A DNA stretch of 64,000 nucleotides from Thermosaccharophagus gerlachensis (GTDB lineage: Bacteria > Armatimonadota > Fervidibacteria > Fervidibacterales > Thermosaccharophagaceae): NCBI GenBank assembly GCA_041538025.1, contig JBGOEV010000008.1, positions 3,823 to 67,822 on the forward strand, given 5' to 3'. A program made the translations under genes and the position numbers. The notes under the pieces were generated by a model that worked only from the letters and a program-made list of their open reading frames with translations, was not told the DNA's origin and made no database searches. Positions 54,691 to 63,999 of the stretch are shown piece by piece (within the stretch, counting starts at the first letter, position 1; each line of letters begins with the position of its first letter).

Positions 54691-56961
54691 GTGGTTCGTA
54701 GTGGCATAGGTGAGAGGGTAAAACGCATTGATGCGCTCGCTATGGTTACAGGACAGGCAAAGTATGGCGCTGATGTGCATCTCCCTGGTATGCTTCACGG
54801 GAAGATACTCCGTAGCCCATTCGCACATGCACGCATATTGCGCATTGATATATCCAAAGCGCTACAAGTGGAAGGCGTTAGAGCTGTTGTTACAGCAAAG
54901 GATACTCCAAACAATGGCTTGTTTGCGAGTGACTATATCCGCTTCCATGGTCAAAAGATAGCAGCAGTAGCAGCTGATAGTGTTTATGCAGCAAACAAAG
55001 CTGTGGAGGCGATTGAGGTTGAGTATGAGCTTCTGCCAGCTGTTACAGATGTTCGTGAGGCTATAAAGCCAGATGCACCTTGCGCTTTCCTTGGAGGCGA
55101 GTTCAAGGATGTTTGTGACATTGACGGCAAGCCATTGAGAAACATCTCGCAATACCGAGAGTTTATAAGTGGCGATGTGGATGAAATGATGCGTCTATCA
55201 GATGTTGTTGTTGAGGGTGAATTTTATGTCCCATCGGTGCACCAGTGTTACCTTGAGCCAAATGCATCTGTCGCATGCCCAATAGATGGAGGTAAGCGCA
55301 TTGTCATATGGACAAGCACTCAAGGTCACTTCCAAGTCCGTTCTCTTACTGCTCGTATGCTGGGCATACCGCTCCACAGAATAAAAGTCATTCCAACTTT
55401 CATTGGTGGTGGTTTTGGTGGTAGAAACACGCAAGTTTATACTGAGCCAGTTGCAGCACTCCTCGCTTTGAAGACAGGAAAGCCAGTTCAAGTTGTTGAT
55501 GATTACAGTGAAGTCCTTCTTGATTCTCATCCAGCACCAGCATGCTATGCGAGAGCTCGTTTGGGTGCAAAGCGTGACGGGACTTTGATGGCTCTTGATG
55601 CACAGGTTTTCTGGGATGGCGGTGTGAGTGGTTATATGGGCGCATCCATAAGGTTGCGCGGTCTATACCGATTAAAGAGCTACCGAATACGCTCATACGG
55701 AGTGTTCACAAACAGACCGGCACCGGGGGCATACAGAGCACCAGATGCACCACAAATGGCTTTCGTGCGTGAATCGCTTATGGACATGCTCGCACAAGAA
55801 CTCAGTGTTGACCCATGGGAGTTGCGTATGAAGAACGCTGTGCAAGAAGGAGATGTATCAATTGATGGCGTGCCTCTTCCCAAAATCGGATTCAAGGAAA
55901 CTTTGCAAGCACTCGTAGATTACGCTTCAAAGAAAAGCGAACTTTCAACGGCTGCAATATTAACTGCTTCGCCAACAGCCAAGCTCAATGGTGTAAAGCC
56001 GAAGGAGGAAGTGCTGAAGAAACTTGGTTATGGCAACTGGCGTGTCGGTAGGGGGTTGGCGTGCGGTGAATGGGTAAACTATTCTGGTTACTCAAGCGCA
56101 ACAATTATGCTAAACGAGAATGGCACATTACAAGTCATCACTGGCTCCTGCGATGTCACTGGGACTAACACGCTGTTTGCTCAAATCGTGTCGCAAGAGC
56201 TCAATGTGCCAATTGAGAAAGTGACAGTGACAGTTGGTGATACAGATTCTGTTCCATGGCATCACCAAACCGGTGGTAGCCGTGTAGCATACACAACTGG
56301 CATGGCAGTGCTAAAAGCAGCTGAACAACTTCGTGAGAAGATGCTACAGATCGGTGCGAAGATACTCGGTGTTGAGCCATCTCAGGTTGAGTTAGGTGAG
56401 GAATGCATCCAGCTAAAGGGGAACCAGAATCAGAGGGTTAGCTACATTGAGCTTGGGAGGGCTTGCATAGCGGAATATGGACCACTGTATGGTTCATACA
56501 GTGTTGCATGGCTTCCAACACGCCCTGCATATGCGGTTGCCCTCGCTGAAGTGGCAGTTGATCTTGATACTGGAAGGGTTAAAGTGCTTCGCTACATAGC
56601 TGCACAGGATGTTGGGAAAGCGCTCAACCCACTCGCAATTGAAGGACAAATAGAAGGTGCTGTGGTTCAAGGTGTTGGTTGGGCAACAATGGAAGGCTAC
56701 AAATACACACCAGACGGCAGGATCGCAAACCAAACACTTGCAGATTACCTCCTGCCAACAAGTGTAGATGCGCCTCATGTAGAGCCAGTGATAGTTGAGG
56801 TGCCAAACCCAGATGGACCTTATGGTGCAAAAGGTGTTGGTGAACCATCAATCATTCCAACACTTGCAGCAATCGCAAACGCTGTTGCAGATGCCATCGG
56901 GAAACGAATAACTACTCTCCCACTCACACCAGAGAGAGTCCTCTCGGTCATCTTACAGTGA
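54691..56961 (+). CDS. Xanthine dehydrogenase-family molybdenum-binding subunit
   Basis: Large subunit (about 757 residues) of a molybdopterin hydroxylase, of the type using aldehydes, purines, CO or other small substrates. N-terminal RVKRIDALAMVTGQAKYGAD, the central GGGFGGRN and APGAYRAPDAPQ cofactor-contact motifs, and C-terminal GAKGVGEPSIIPTLAAIANA are typical, with the Glu of the GVGEP motif. The start is uncertain: GTG 54691 lies 10 nt after AAGGGGG; ATG 54682 is also possible and the frame opens at 54412. FAD and iron-sulfur subunit genes are absent from the neighbourhood. Confidence 0.9.
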   Translation: MVRSGIGERVKRIDALAMVTGQAKYGADVHLPGMLHGKILRSPFAHARILRIDISKALQVEGVRAVVTAKDTPNNGLFASDYIRFHGQKIAAVAADSVYAANKAVEAIEVEYELLPAVTDVREAIKPDAPCAFLGGEFKDVCDIDGKPLRNISQYREFISGDVDEMMRLSDVVVEGEFYVPSVHQCYLEPNASVACPIDGGKRIVIWTSTQGHFQVRSLTARMLGIPLHRIKVIPTFIGGGFGGRNTQVYTEPVAALLALKTGKPVQVVDDYSEVLLDSHPAPACYARARLGAKRDGTLMALDAQVFWDGGVSGYMGASIRLRGLYRLKSYRIRSYGVFTNRPAPGAYRAPDAPQMAFVRESLMDMLAQELSVDPWELRMKNAVQEGDVSIDGVPLPKIGFKETLQALVDYASKKSELSTAAILTASPTAKLNGVKPKEEVLKKLGYGNWRVGRGLACGEWVNYSGYSSATIMLNENGTLQVITGSCDVTGTNTLFAQIVSQELNVPIEKVTVTVGDTDSVPWHHQTGGSRVAYTTGMAVLKAAEQLREKMLQIGAKILGVEPSQVELGEECIQLKGNQNQRVSYIELGRACIAEYGPLYGSYSVAWLPTRPAYAVALAEVAVDLDTGRVKVLRYIAAQDVGKALNPLAIEGQIEGAVVQGVGWATMEGYKYTPDGRIANQTLADYLLPTSVDAPHVEPVIVEVPNPDGPYGAKGVGEPSIIPTLAAIANAVADAIGKRITTLPLTPERVLSVILQ

Positions 56962-56982
56962 GCTTTTTCAAATCTTGTTTGC

Positions 56983-57819
56983 TCACACGAACTGGCGAAG
57001 GTATTTCAACCCTTTTATCAATCCTTCCTCTCTTGGCAGTGACGCATCTTCGTGCTCAATGCTCAAGACACCATCATAGCCATTACTGCGTAGGATGCCA
57101 ATCAATTGTCCCCAATCAATCACACCAAAACCTGGTATGACATAACGCCACCAACCGTGCTCTTGATTCCCGATGTATCTTCGCCTGTGCCAGAGTATCA
57201 TCGTGTCCTTTGCATGGACATGAAATATGCGGTCAGCAAACTTCTCAGCTGCATACAAGTAGTCAATGTCCTGCCAGACAAGATGTGATGGATCAAAGTT
57301 TAAGCCGATGTTGTCGTAATTGACAACCTCAAAGAAGCGATCCCAATGCAAAAGTGTTTGCAGGTTTGTCGCATACCAGTTTTCAAGCGCTATCTTTATA
57401 CCCTTTTCAGCGGCGTGCTCACAGAGTCTTCTAAACGCTTTTGGAGCATCTTCCTCAATTGTCTGCAGCTTCGTTTTGTTTGGCATTGGCATGCCAGCAA
57501 GGGTGCACACAACTTCAACACCAAGTATGGCTGCAGCATCTATCATCTTGTGCAAAGAGGACAAGAAACGCCTCCTCTCAGTTTGGTCTGGCGCAAGCGT
57601 ATTTCCATACATTGCCAGAGCCGAAATAGTTAACCCAGCTGACTCAATGAGCTGTTTTATCTTTCCACCACCTGTGCGTAGCACCTGCTGTGCATCAATA
57701 TGTCCTGAACCAACCCCACATAAAACCTCAAGCGCTTTGAAACCTGCTTTGCTCGCGAATTCAACGACACGCTCAAATGGCTCGTTGCGAAATGGAGCAG
57801 TGTAAAAGCCGATCAACAT
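56983..57819 (-). CDS. Sugar phosphate isomerase/epimerase (xylose isomerase-like)
   Basis: TIM-barrel protein of 278 residues with the metal-binding residues in place: Glu in IALENWYATN, Asp and His in GLNFDPSHLVWQDID, His in IFHVHAKDTM and Glu in VLSIEHEDAS. The closest named relatives are tagatose or psicose epimerases and inosose dehydratase. ATG 57819 follows GGAGGTGG. It is convergent with the molybdenum subunit gene. Substrate is unknown. Confidence 0.88.
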   Translation of the reverse strand: MLIGFYTAPFRNEPFERVVEFASKAGFKALEVLCGVGSGHIDAQQVLRTGGGKIKQLIESAGLTISALAMYGNTLAPDQTERRRFLSSLHKMIDAAAILGVEVVCTLAGMPMPNKTKLQTIEEDAPKAFRRLCEHAAEKGIKIALENWYATNLQTLLHWDRFFEVVNYDNIGLNFDPSHLVWQDIDYLYAAEKFADRIFHVHAKDTMILWHRRRYIGNQEHGWWRYVIPGFGVIDWGQLIGILRSNGYDGVLSIEHEDASLPREEGLIKGLKYLRQFV

Positions 57820-57930
57820 TTTTCATCCACCTCCAGTTGCTGTTTCTGTGCTACTGTAGTTGACAGCGTTATAGCGATTCAAAATCGTCTTTAGCGACAT
57901 ACACATTGTAACCAATTTGCCAAGCGCTGC

Positions 57931-59109
57931 TCACCAAGGCTTGCATATTTCATCAATTGCCTCAAGAACCTCTTCGAGCGTGATTGCGCTCATGCATTTG
58001 TAATCGTTACACCTGTAATCATGCCCTAAGCGTAAGCACGGAACACAGGGGAGCTTACTTTGCACTATACGATGTGCTTCACCTATTGGACGCCATTGCA
58101 CTGGGTTAGTTGGTCCGTGCAATGCAACCGTTGGTCTACCAAGCGCTGCTGCAAGGTGCATGATGCCGGTGTTTGGACAAAGGACGAAATTTGCCATGCT
58201 CACCAACGCGACAAGTTGCGCAAAAGATGTTCTACCAACAAAGAACGCAACACTACTTGATTCAGCGATTCTGAAGACACGTTTAGCAATTTCAACATCA
58301 TCGCCTCCACCCGTCAGGACAATGAAAACGCCTCTGTCACATAGGATGCGCACTACTTGCGCATATCGTTCTACAACCCATGTCCTCGGTTCACCACCAG
58401 AACCGCAACCTGGGTGGACAATCGCCAGCGGTTGTGAATCGCCTTTCCATCCGTAAGCTAACAACATACGGCGCATAGCTTCAACTTCGTCTTGCCTTGG
58501 ACTAATGCAACCAACGAAGCCTTTCAAACTTTCCATGACTATGTCCTCACCGAGGAAGAGTGAAGCAAGTTGCGCAAAAGATACGAGTGTGTGTTGTGTA
58601 AAACTGTAGGTGACCGAATGAGTATACAGCGAGTTTCGGAACTGTGCTGCTGTAGAGAAGCCATAGCGCATCGGAGCTCCGCAAAGGTAAGAAATGAGGC
58701 TGCTGAAACGCATCCACTGCTCAAAATCAATAACCACACGAAAGCGCTCACGGCGTAGATTCAGGATCGTTTTTACAAGTTCAAGTGGGCGGGAAAAGCT
58801 CGTAGCAAAATCAATGTAATAAATCGCTCCGTTAGAAAGCTGGAGGTAGCTCACGACTTCCTTCATTGCCCTTGAAGTGAGGAAGTAAATGCGCAGGTTG
58901 CTACGCCGCTTAATTCCATCAACTACGGGTTTCATGAGGATGATGTCTCCCATCCCAGCAAACTTTATGAGAAGTAGCTTATCGGAGACATCTTCAAAAG
59001 TTACCCAATGCTTCACAGGCTTAAGGACGCACAGGAGCAATATCCCGACGTAGCGGTCAATTTGGCGAGCTACAGCGCTTTTGCGCATTCTTAGTTTATG
59101 TGCCCCCAC
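57931..59109 (-). CDS. GT9 (heptosyltransferase-like) glycosyltransferase
   Basis: A 392-residue GT-B transferase of the ADP-heptose:LPS family. It has LLIKFAGMGDIILMKPVV at the start of the first domain and IVHPGCGSGGEPRTW, VLTGGGDDVEIAK, and CPNTGIMHLAAALGRPTVALHG in the second, the donor-binding region. A cluster of Cys and His at the C-terminus (LPCVPCLRLGHDYRCND) is common in the family. The start is uncertain (GTG 59109 or ATG 59088). It probably builds an outer-membrane or surface glycan, along with the following genes. Confidence 0.86.
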   Translation of the reverse strand: MGAHKLRMRKSAVARQIDRYVGILLLCVLKPVKHWVTFEDVSDKLLLIKFAGMGDIILMKPVVDGIKRRSNLRIYFLTSRAMKEVVSYLQLSNGAIYYIDFATSFSRPLELVKTILNLRRERFRVVIDFEQWMRFSSLISYLCGAPMRYGFSTAAQFRNSLYTHSVTYSFTQHTLVSFAQLASLFLGEDIVMESLKGFVGCISPRQDEVEAMRRMLLAYGWKGDSQPLAIVHPGCGSGGEPRTWVVERYAQVVRILCDRGVFIVLTGGGDDVEIAKRVFRIAESSSVAFFVGRTSFAQLVALVSMANFVLCPNTGIMHLAAALGRPTVALHGPTNPVQWRPIGEAHRIVQSKLPCVPCLRLGHDYRCNDYKCMSAITLEEVLEAIDEICKPW

Positions 59110-59142
59110 ATCGCAAAGCTAACTCAAGTGCTTTAGAGACGA

Positions 59143-60543
59143 TCAATATGCTTGCTTGTGAAAGAAGACCTCAAATGCTGTCTTGATGAGTATCTTGAGG
59201 TCAAGTAACAACGACCAGTTCTCAACATAGTAAAGGTCGTATTTTGTTCGCTCCTCTATTGAGCAGTTACCGCGAAGCCCGTTGACTTGAGCCCACCCTG
59301 TTATGCCTGATTTCACTCTATGGCGTTCCATATACCTTGGGATGTGCTCTGCGAACTGCTCAACGAAGTATGGGCGTTCTGGTCTTGGTCCGACAAGCGA
59401 CATATCCCCTTTGAGGACATTGAAAAGTTGAGGTAGCTCATCTAAGCTTAATCGCCTTAGCACCCTCCCAACAGGTGTGCAACGAGGGTCATTCGGCTTA
59501 GCCCAAACTGGACCTGTTTCATCTTCAGCCCCTTCATACATCGTGCGGAACTTAAGCATAACAAAAACTTTGCCATCTTGCCCAACTCTCTCCTGACGAT
59601 AGAGGACAGGACCTTTTGATGTGAGCTTTATGAGCAAAGCAATTATGAGCATGGGGAGCGAAAAGAGGACGAGGAGAAAAAGGGAAAGGAAGATATCCAT
59701 GATGCGCTTCACGAATGCCCCCCATGTGCGCAGTGGTAGCCTTGCTACAATCACCGACGGCATGCCCGCTAATTCCTCAAACTGACCGCGCCTTTTTATC
59801 ACATCAACGAGACTAAGCATCAACCGAACATTTATCCTTTTCCCGTCAGCCCAATTGAGGAGTTGGAGAAGCACATCTTCGTTGAGCGAACCAGCTTGCA
59901 CAATGACTTCATCAAACTCACCCATGCTTGAAAGATGCTTTATCAATTCATCAGCACTAACAAAGCCATCTCCCTTTGATTGCTCACCGAGTTCAAGCGT
60001 CCCGACCACTTTGCAGTTTTTTTCCAGCTCGCAAATTTGCTTTGCGAACTGGTTTGCGTCAGAACCAATAACAACAACTCTAACAAGCCCAATCCCTGCA
60101 CGGTTAAGCATGCGTTCTACAGCCCTCATGCAAACCCTACCAAAACTGATTAAGAGGGTCGTGAACGCCTCAGCCATGATGAAAACGAGCCGTGATAACC
60201 ATTGGTAACGCAGCAGTGTTGCGAGCGTCCCAACGATGGCACTCGCAAGGAGACCGCATATCAAGACACTGTAAAATTCATCAACTGCATAACGATCGCG
60301 ATGCCTCTTGTAAAGACCAACCATATTCAAGCAAATCAACCACGCTATGACATGAAGCATGATAAAGCCAGCATGGATGCCGATCGGTGGTATGCCAAGA
60401 TGTGGTGGAAACCATTTAGACACCGCCCAAAAGAAGCGCATGTGGTAAGCGAGCACGAAACCGATCAAAGCCATTAACGCATCTTGCAGGAGCAAGATGA
60501 ATGGCATAAGCGAGTAGAATCGTAGCCTCCGCAAGAAATGCAT
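59143..60543 (-). CDS. Undecaprenyl-phosphate sugar phosphotransferase (WcaJ/WbaP type)
   Basis: Initiating enzyme of exopolysaccharide synthesis, transferring a sugar-1-phosphate to undecaprenyl phosphate at the inner membrane. Four to five membrane segments, then a CoA-binding-like domain (residues about 140-270), and a C-terminal sugar-transferase domain: VKRIMDIFLSLFLLVLFSLP, the RQERVGQDGKVFVMLKFRTM block, LRRLSLDELPQLFNVLKGDM and VGPRPERPYFVEQFAEHIP. Length 466 is normal. The ATG has GAGGTGACAG upstream. Acts on the same pathway as the neighbouring transferases. Confidence 0.93.
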   Translation of the reverse strand: MHFLRRLRFYSLMPFILLLQDALMALIGFVLAYHMRFFWAVSKWFPPHLGIPPIGIHAGFIMLHVIAWLICLNMVGLYKRHRDRYAVDEFYSVLICGLLASAIVGTLATLLRYQWLSRLVFIMAEAFTTLLISFGRVCMRAVERMLNRAGIGLVRVVVIGSDANQFAKQICELEKNCKVVGTLELGEQSKGDGFVSADELIKHLSSMGEFDEVIVQAGSLNEDVLLQLLNWADGKRINVRLMLSLVDVIKRRGQFEELAGMPSVIVARLPLRTWGAFVKRIMDIFLSLFLLVLFSLPMLIIALLIKLTSKGPVLYRQERVGQDGKVFVMLKFRTMYEGAEDETGPVWAKPNDPRCTPVGRVLRRLSLDELPQLFNVLKGDMSLVGPRPERPYFVEQFAEHIPRYMERHRVKSGITGWAQVNGLRGNCSIEERTKYDLYYVENWSLLLDLKILIKTAFEVFFHKQAY

Positions 60544-60576
60544 ATACTGTCACCTCACAAAACTATTTACCGCTAT

Positions 60577-61410
60577 TCAAACCTTGATTGCAAACACTTC
60601 TATGCTATTGCCTATTTGCCACTTGAACACCGCGCTTACCAGCAGAGCCACAGCCCAATAGGCAATACGAAGCGCATCAAAGAACCGTCTACCATAGATG
60701 TTCGGGACGCCCGGTCTCACTTCAAGTATCTTGAAGCCCATTTCAGTTAAGCCTTCGGTGAGCGAGCGAACTGTGAAATGATTGATGTGATTATGCGAAT
60801 CAAGCCCTATGAAGTGTTTTCTCTTTGTTGCCCTCAGGAGGAGAGTTTTAATCCAGTGGAATTTGAAATTTGGGACGCGCAAGACGAGCAACCCACCATG
60901 TCGCAATATTCGTCTCACTTCCCTCAAAGTCTTCGCTGGTTCAGCGATGTGTTCAAGCACATCAATTAGCGTGACCACATCAAAGCTTTCATCATTGAAT
61001 TTGGCTTCCTCAAGTGTTCCGATGTGGACACTTAACCCCATGCGAGTGCGCGCGTATCTTGCTGCAGGTTCACTTATCTCAACACCGACAACTTTATATC
61101 CAGCTTGTCTTGCCATGCTCGCGAAGTGACCGAAGGAGCATCCAACATCAACAAGTTCACCTTGCGCCCTATAATGCATTATGCGTGAGAGCAAACGCCT
61201 ATGTAGCCATGGGCGAGCCGAAGAAAGCACTACCTCCCAGTGACGCTCATCGGAGAACTGTTCTGTGTAGTATCTTCGGATAGCTTCAAGTGTCGGTATC
61301 ACGAGCGCATAGGCTATCCCACAGTTCACACATGCAACAACGGGAACACCCTCATCAATGATGAGGAAGCGTTTCTCTTTAAATCCACACCAAGGACAGG
61401 ATGTCCTCAT
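60577..61410 (-). CDS. Class I SAM-dependent methyltransferase with N-terminal zinc ribbon
   Basis: A 277-residue protein starting at ATG 61410, whose bases overlap the stop of the upstream GT-C gene (ATGA), so translation is coupled. The N-terminus has CPWC and CVNC, a zinc-ribbon motif of the kind seen in sugar C-methyltransferases. The SAM domain has ELVDVGCSFGHFASMARQ, VTLIDVLEHIAEP and LRHGGLLVLRVPN. It likely modifies a sugar or nucleotide sugar of the cluster's glycan. Confidence 0.86.
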   Translation of the reverse strand: MRTSCPWCGFKEKRFLIIDEGVPVVACVNCGIAYALVIPTLEAIRRYYTEQFSDERHWEVVLSSARPWLHRRLLSRIMHYRAQGELVDVGCSFGHFASMARQAGYKVVGVEISEPAARYARTRMGLSVHIGTLEEAKFNDESFDVVTLIDVLEHIAEPAKTLREVRRILRHGGLLVLRVPNFKFHWIKTLLLRATKRKHFIGLDSHNHINHFTVRSLTEGLTEMGFKILEVRPGVPNIYGRRFFDALRIAYWAVALLVSAVFKWQIGNSIEVFAIKV

Positions 61411-63083
61411 CACTTTACCTTCACAAGCTTGTAAACCGACATCTCCCCTTTCCGAACCTTTATCAACATCCACTTTGAAAGCTCCTCCTTCCCTGAGCGT
61501 TTTAGGAGTAGCAGTTCAATGAGCTCATCCCAGTCCGCAATGTAACTTATGCCTTCGGAGACGATGTAATTTAGCATCCTCTTTTCAAGCATTGCTGAGA
61601 GTGCTTTGCCGTTAACGACTCCGTCAAGGTTTATCACAGTGCGCTCAGAGAGGTAACTTGAAGTGCCAGATTGAAACATACCTATGCGCGCATCTTTTGG
61701 GGTGTGTTTCTTGAGCCAAAGCGCTACATTCAAATACTCCTCAAATCCACAAAACGACTCGGAGCGCAAGTAAGCACAACCAATGCAAAGCTGCATGAGT
61801 TGGCTCACTACGATTATTCCAATTGCTGTTTGCGCCACACACCTGCACTGCTTGAAACGCTCTAACAGACACCTGTATAATGCCTCGGCACAAAAAGCAC
61901 CGACAAGGACACCAACAGGGATTACGGGGAAGAAGTATCGTGGGAAGAACCACCAACCAAATTGATAAAGCGAGTAAGCTAAGAACAACGAAACGATGTG
62001 AAAGAGCCAGAACCAAAGCTTGCGCATCTCTTTAAGCATCGGCATGAGGTGCTCAAAATATCCAAAGCGATAAAGCAATACGATGAGCAAGATGGACATA
62101 ACCAAAAGCGAAGCTAAGAAACCATGCGCACTTACTGCACCAACAAGTTCAACAAGTTTTGAGGACAGATACCTCCACTGCTTAACTCTTAAGAGCGTTG
62201 AAAGTGCTTGTGAAAACGAATAGCTTATCACACGCCAACTTATACCTTCGTCGAGGGCACCAATATACGCCATTGAAAGGAATCTGATAGCCATGCCACT
62301 CTCTGGGATAACCTTCCCTGTCGTTGCAATGCCGTAAATTAGCCACGGCAAAAGTGTGAGCACGACAATAGCAGAAATGAAAACGCCTGAGACAATACGA
62401 GAGACTAATTTTTGTGATGCATTGCGCACTCGTGCACCAGTTCCATTTGAGCTCAAGGTGTGAGCTACTATAGCTGCCAGCACAAATGGTAAACCATCAA
62501 CCCTGCTCAAAATGGTCAGACCAAGCACGAACCCGAAAAGGATTTGCATACCGATTTTTCCAAACTTACTTTCACACAGCGTTCCATGATTTTGTGTTGA
62601 GCTAACGAGAAGAAGTGCAGCCAAAGTGAGCATGAAGACATAAAGCCCTGTCTCCATGCCGTTCATGGACTGCTTTAATACCGTCGGTGACGTCATCCAA
62701 AAGAAGGTTGCAAGGAGACCAACACGTTCACTCCAAACCTTCCTTGCGAGAAGGAAAAGCAAGAGCCCGTTGAGCGTGCTGATCAATGCGAGCAAAGTCA
62801 TCGCTATGTTTATTGCGGTTTCCTTCGGTGCACCAAGAGCATAGATTGGCACGAGGATGAAAGCCCAAAGTGGTTGGAAGCCGTTGGTCATATGAATGCC
62901 ATCTGTGGTTGGACCTTTACCAGTGGCAATGTTATAAGAGATGCTCGCATAATAACAGGCATCATCACCGAAAGCACCAGTGCTTATCAACCTCTCCCAC
63001 GGTTGCCATGCTATTGCAAGCCTTATTGAGAGACCGAAGATGAGCATTAAAACTAACAACCTTATCAGGCTACTCACCCTCAC
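61410..63083 (-). CDS. GT-C superfamily membrane glycosyltransferase
   Basis: A 557-residue protein with about 12 membrane segments and the same layout as the 29488 gene: loop GDDACYYASISYNIATGKG followed by MTNGFQPLWAFILVPIY, and a C-terminal domain with RTVINLDGVVNGKALSAML. It probably transfers a sugar from a polyprenyl-phosphate donor. GTG 63083 is used. Its stop overlaps the methyltransferase ATG. Confidence 0.8.
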   Translation of the reverse strand: MRVSSLIRLLVLMLIFGLSIRLAIAWQPWERLISTGAFGDDACYYASISYNIATGKGPTTDGIHMTNGFQPLWAFILVPIYALGAPKETAINIAMTLLALISTLNGLLLFLLARKVWSERVGLLATFFWMTSPTVLKQSMNGMETGLYVFMLTLAALLLVSSTQNHGTLCESKFGKIGMQILFGFVLGLTILSRVDGLPFVLAAIVAHTLSSNGTGARVRNASQKLVSRIVSGVFISAIVVLTLLPWLIYGIATTGKVIPESGMAIRFLSMAYIGALDEGISWRVISYSFSQALSTLLRVKQWRYLSSKLVELVGAVSAHGFLASLLVMSILLIVLLYRFGYFEHLMPMLKEMRKLWFWLFHIVSLFLAYSLYQFGWWFFPRYFFPVIPVGVLVGAFCAEALYRCLLERFKQCRCVAQTAIGIIVVSQLMQLCIGCAYLRSESFCGFEEYLNVALWLKKHTPKDARIGMFQSGTSSYLSERTVINLDGVVNGKALSAMLEKRMLNYIVSEGISYIADWDELIELLLLKRSGKEELSKWMLIKVRKGEMSVYKLVKVK

Positions 63084-63096
63084 CGCTTCTGCCCTT

Positions 63097-63813
63097 TCAA
63101 AACAACCTCAGTTGCCCATCGCTTTCACCTTGCTGGTGTTTCATTCTTGCATGCATGTGAGCACGACGCAGTGGCTCGGGAATACGGTAACCCGTGCAGC
63201 ACTTGAGCACAAGCTCAATGGCTGTCTTCAAACTCACTTTATGCCCAACCGAAACAAAAACAGGTTGGACACCCTTTTTTGTTCTTAGCGTCGCACCTAT
63301 AACCTCACCATCCTTTGGATCTATGATTGGCGTCCACATGCCAACCTCATCTGAAGGCTCACTCCAATTCCCATAAAGTATGCTTTTTGCACACCCTATT
63401 GATGGTATGTCCAAGATAACACCCATCTGTGATGCTAACCCGACTTTCCTTTGGTGCGCTTTCCCCTGCGCATCCCAAAGTATGAAGTCTGGTTCTATCC
63501 TCACCTTCTCAAAGGCACTTAGCACAGCTGGACCTTCCCTGAAGGCAAGCAAGCCGGGAATATACGGGAATGAAACTTCAACCTCAGCGCTAACGCACTC
63601 CTTTTCAATCAGTGTTGGAAATTCAAGCACGCAAACAACGGCTCTCATCTTCCCATCAGATGTTTGATGGACATCAACACCAGCTACATACCTCGCCTTT
63701 GATGGAAGGTCTGGTATGACATCCTCGTCAATGACTTGAAGCGCAAGGAGGCGTTGTATTTCAATTGCTTCTTCTGGCGTTACATCCCACCTGTGTGGGC
63801 AACTAAGCCTCAT
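63097..63813 (-). CDS. nfi: Endonuclease V (deoxyinosine 3' endonuclease)
   Basis: Repair enzyme that cuts DNA 3' to deoxyinosine. The three acidic sites are seen as VAGVDVHQ (Asp), PYIPGLLAFREGP (Glu) and ILWDAQGKAH (Asp), the latter within the conserved D-x-Q-G-x-A-H block followed by RKVGLASQMGV. ATG 63813 follows GGGGGTGAAGG and gives 238 residues, the usual length. Confidence 0.93.
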   Translation of the reverse strand: MRLSCPHRWDVTPEEAIEIQRLLALQVIDEDVIPDLPSKARYVAGVDVHQTSDGKMRAVVCVLEFPTLIEKECVSAEVEVSFPYIPGLLAFREGPAVLSAFEKVRIEPDFILWDAQGKAHQRKVGLASQMGVILDIPSIGCAKSILYGNWSEPSDEVGMWTPIIDPKDGEVIGATLRTKKGVQPVFVSVGHKVSLKTAIELVLKCCTGYRIPEPLRRAHMHARMKHQQGESDGQLRLF

Positions 63814-63846
63814 TACCTTCACCCCCAATGAAACGGGCAAGCAAAT

Positions 63847-63999
63847 TCAAATTATGTTAGCACACCCAACATAGCTGACTATGCGAAGCCAGTTGCTATC
63901 GCCCGTTTGCTCATAAACGCGGCGCATGTATTCCTCAAGCGCCCTTCGTAGCTTCCTTGGGGAATGAACATCATGTAAAAGTAGTGTCCCAATTTGGAC
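63847..63999 (-). CDS. C-terminal end of an unknown CDS (partial)
   Basis: A frame enters from the right edge and ends at TGA (63847-63849). It reads VQIGTLLLHDVHSPRKLRRA and then EEYMRRVYEQTGDSNWLRIV over 50 codons. The 5' part lies outside the window. A family cannot be named; the LLHDVHSP stretch is only suggestive of a hydrolase. Confidence 0.55.
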   Translation of the reverse strand, partial: VQIGTLLLHDVHSPRKLRRALEEYMRRVYEQTGDSNWLRIVSYVGCANII

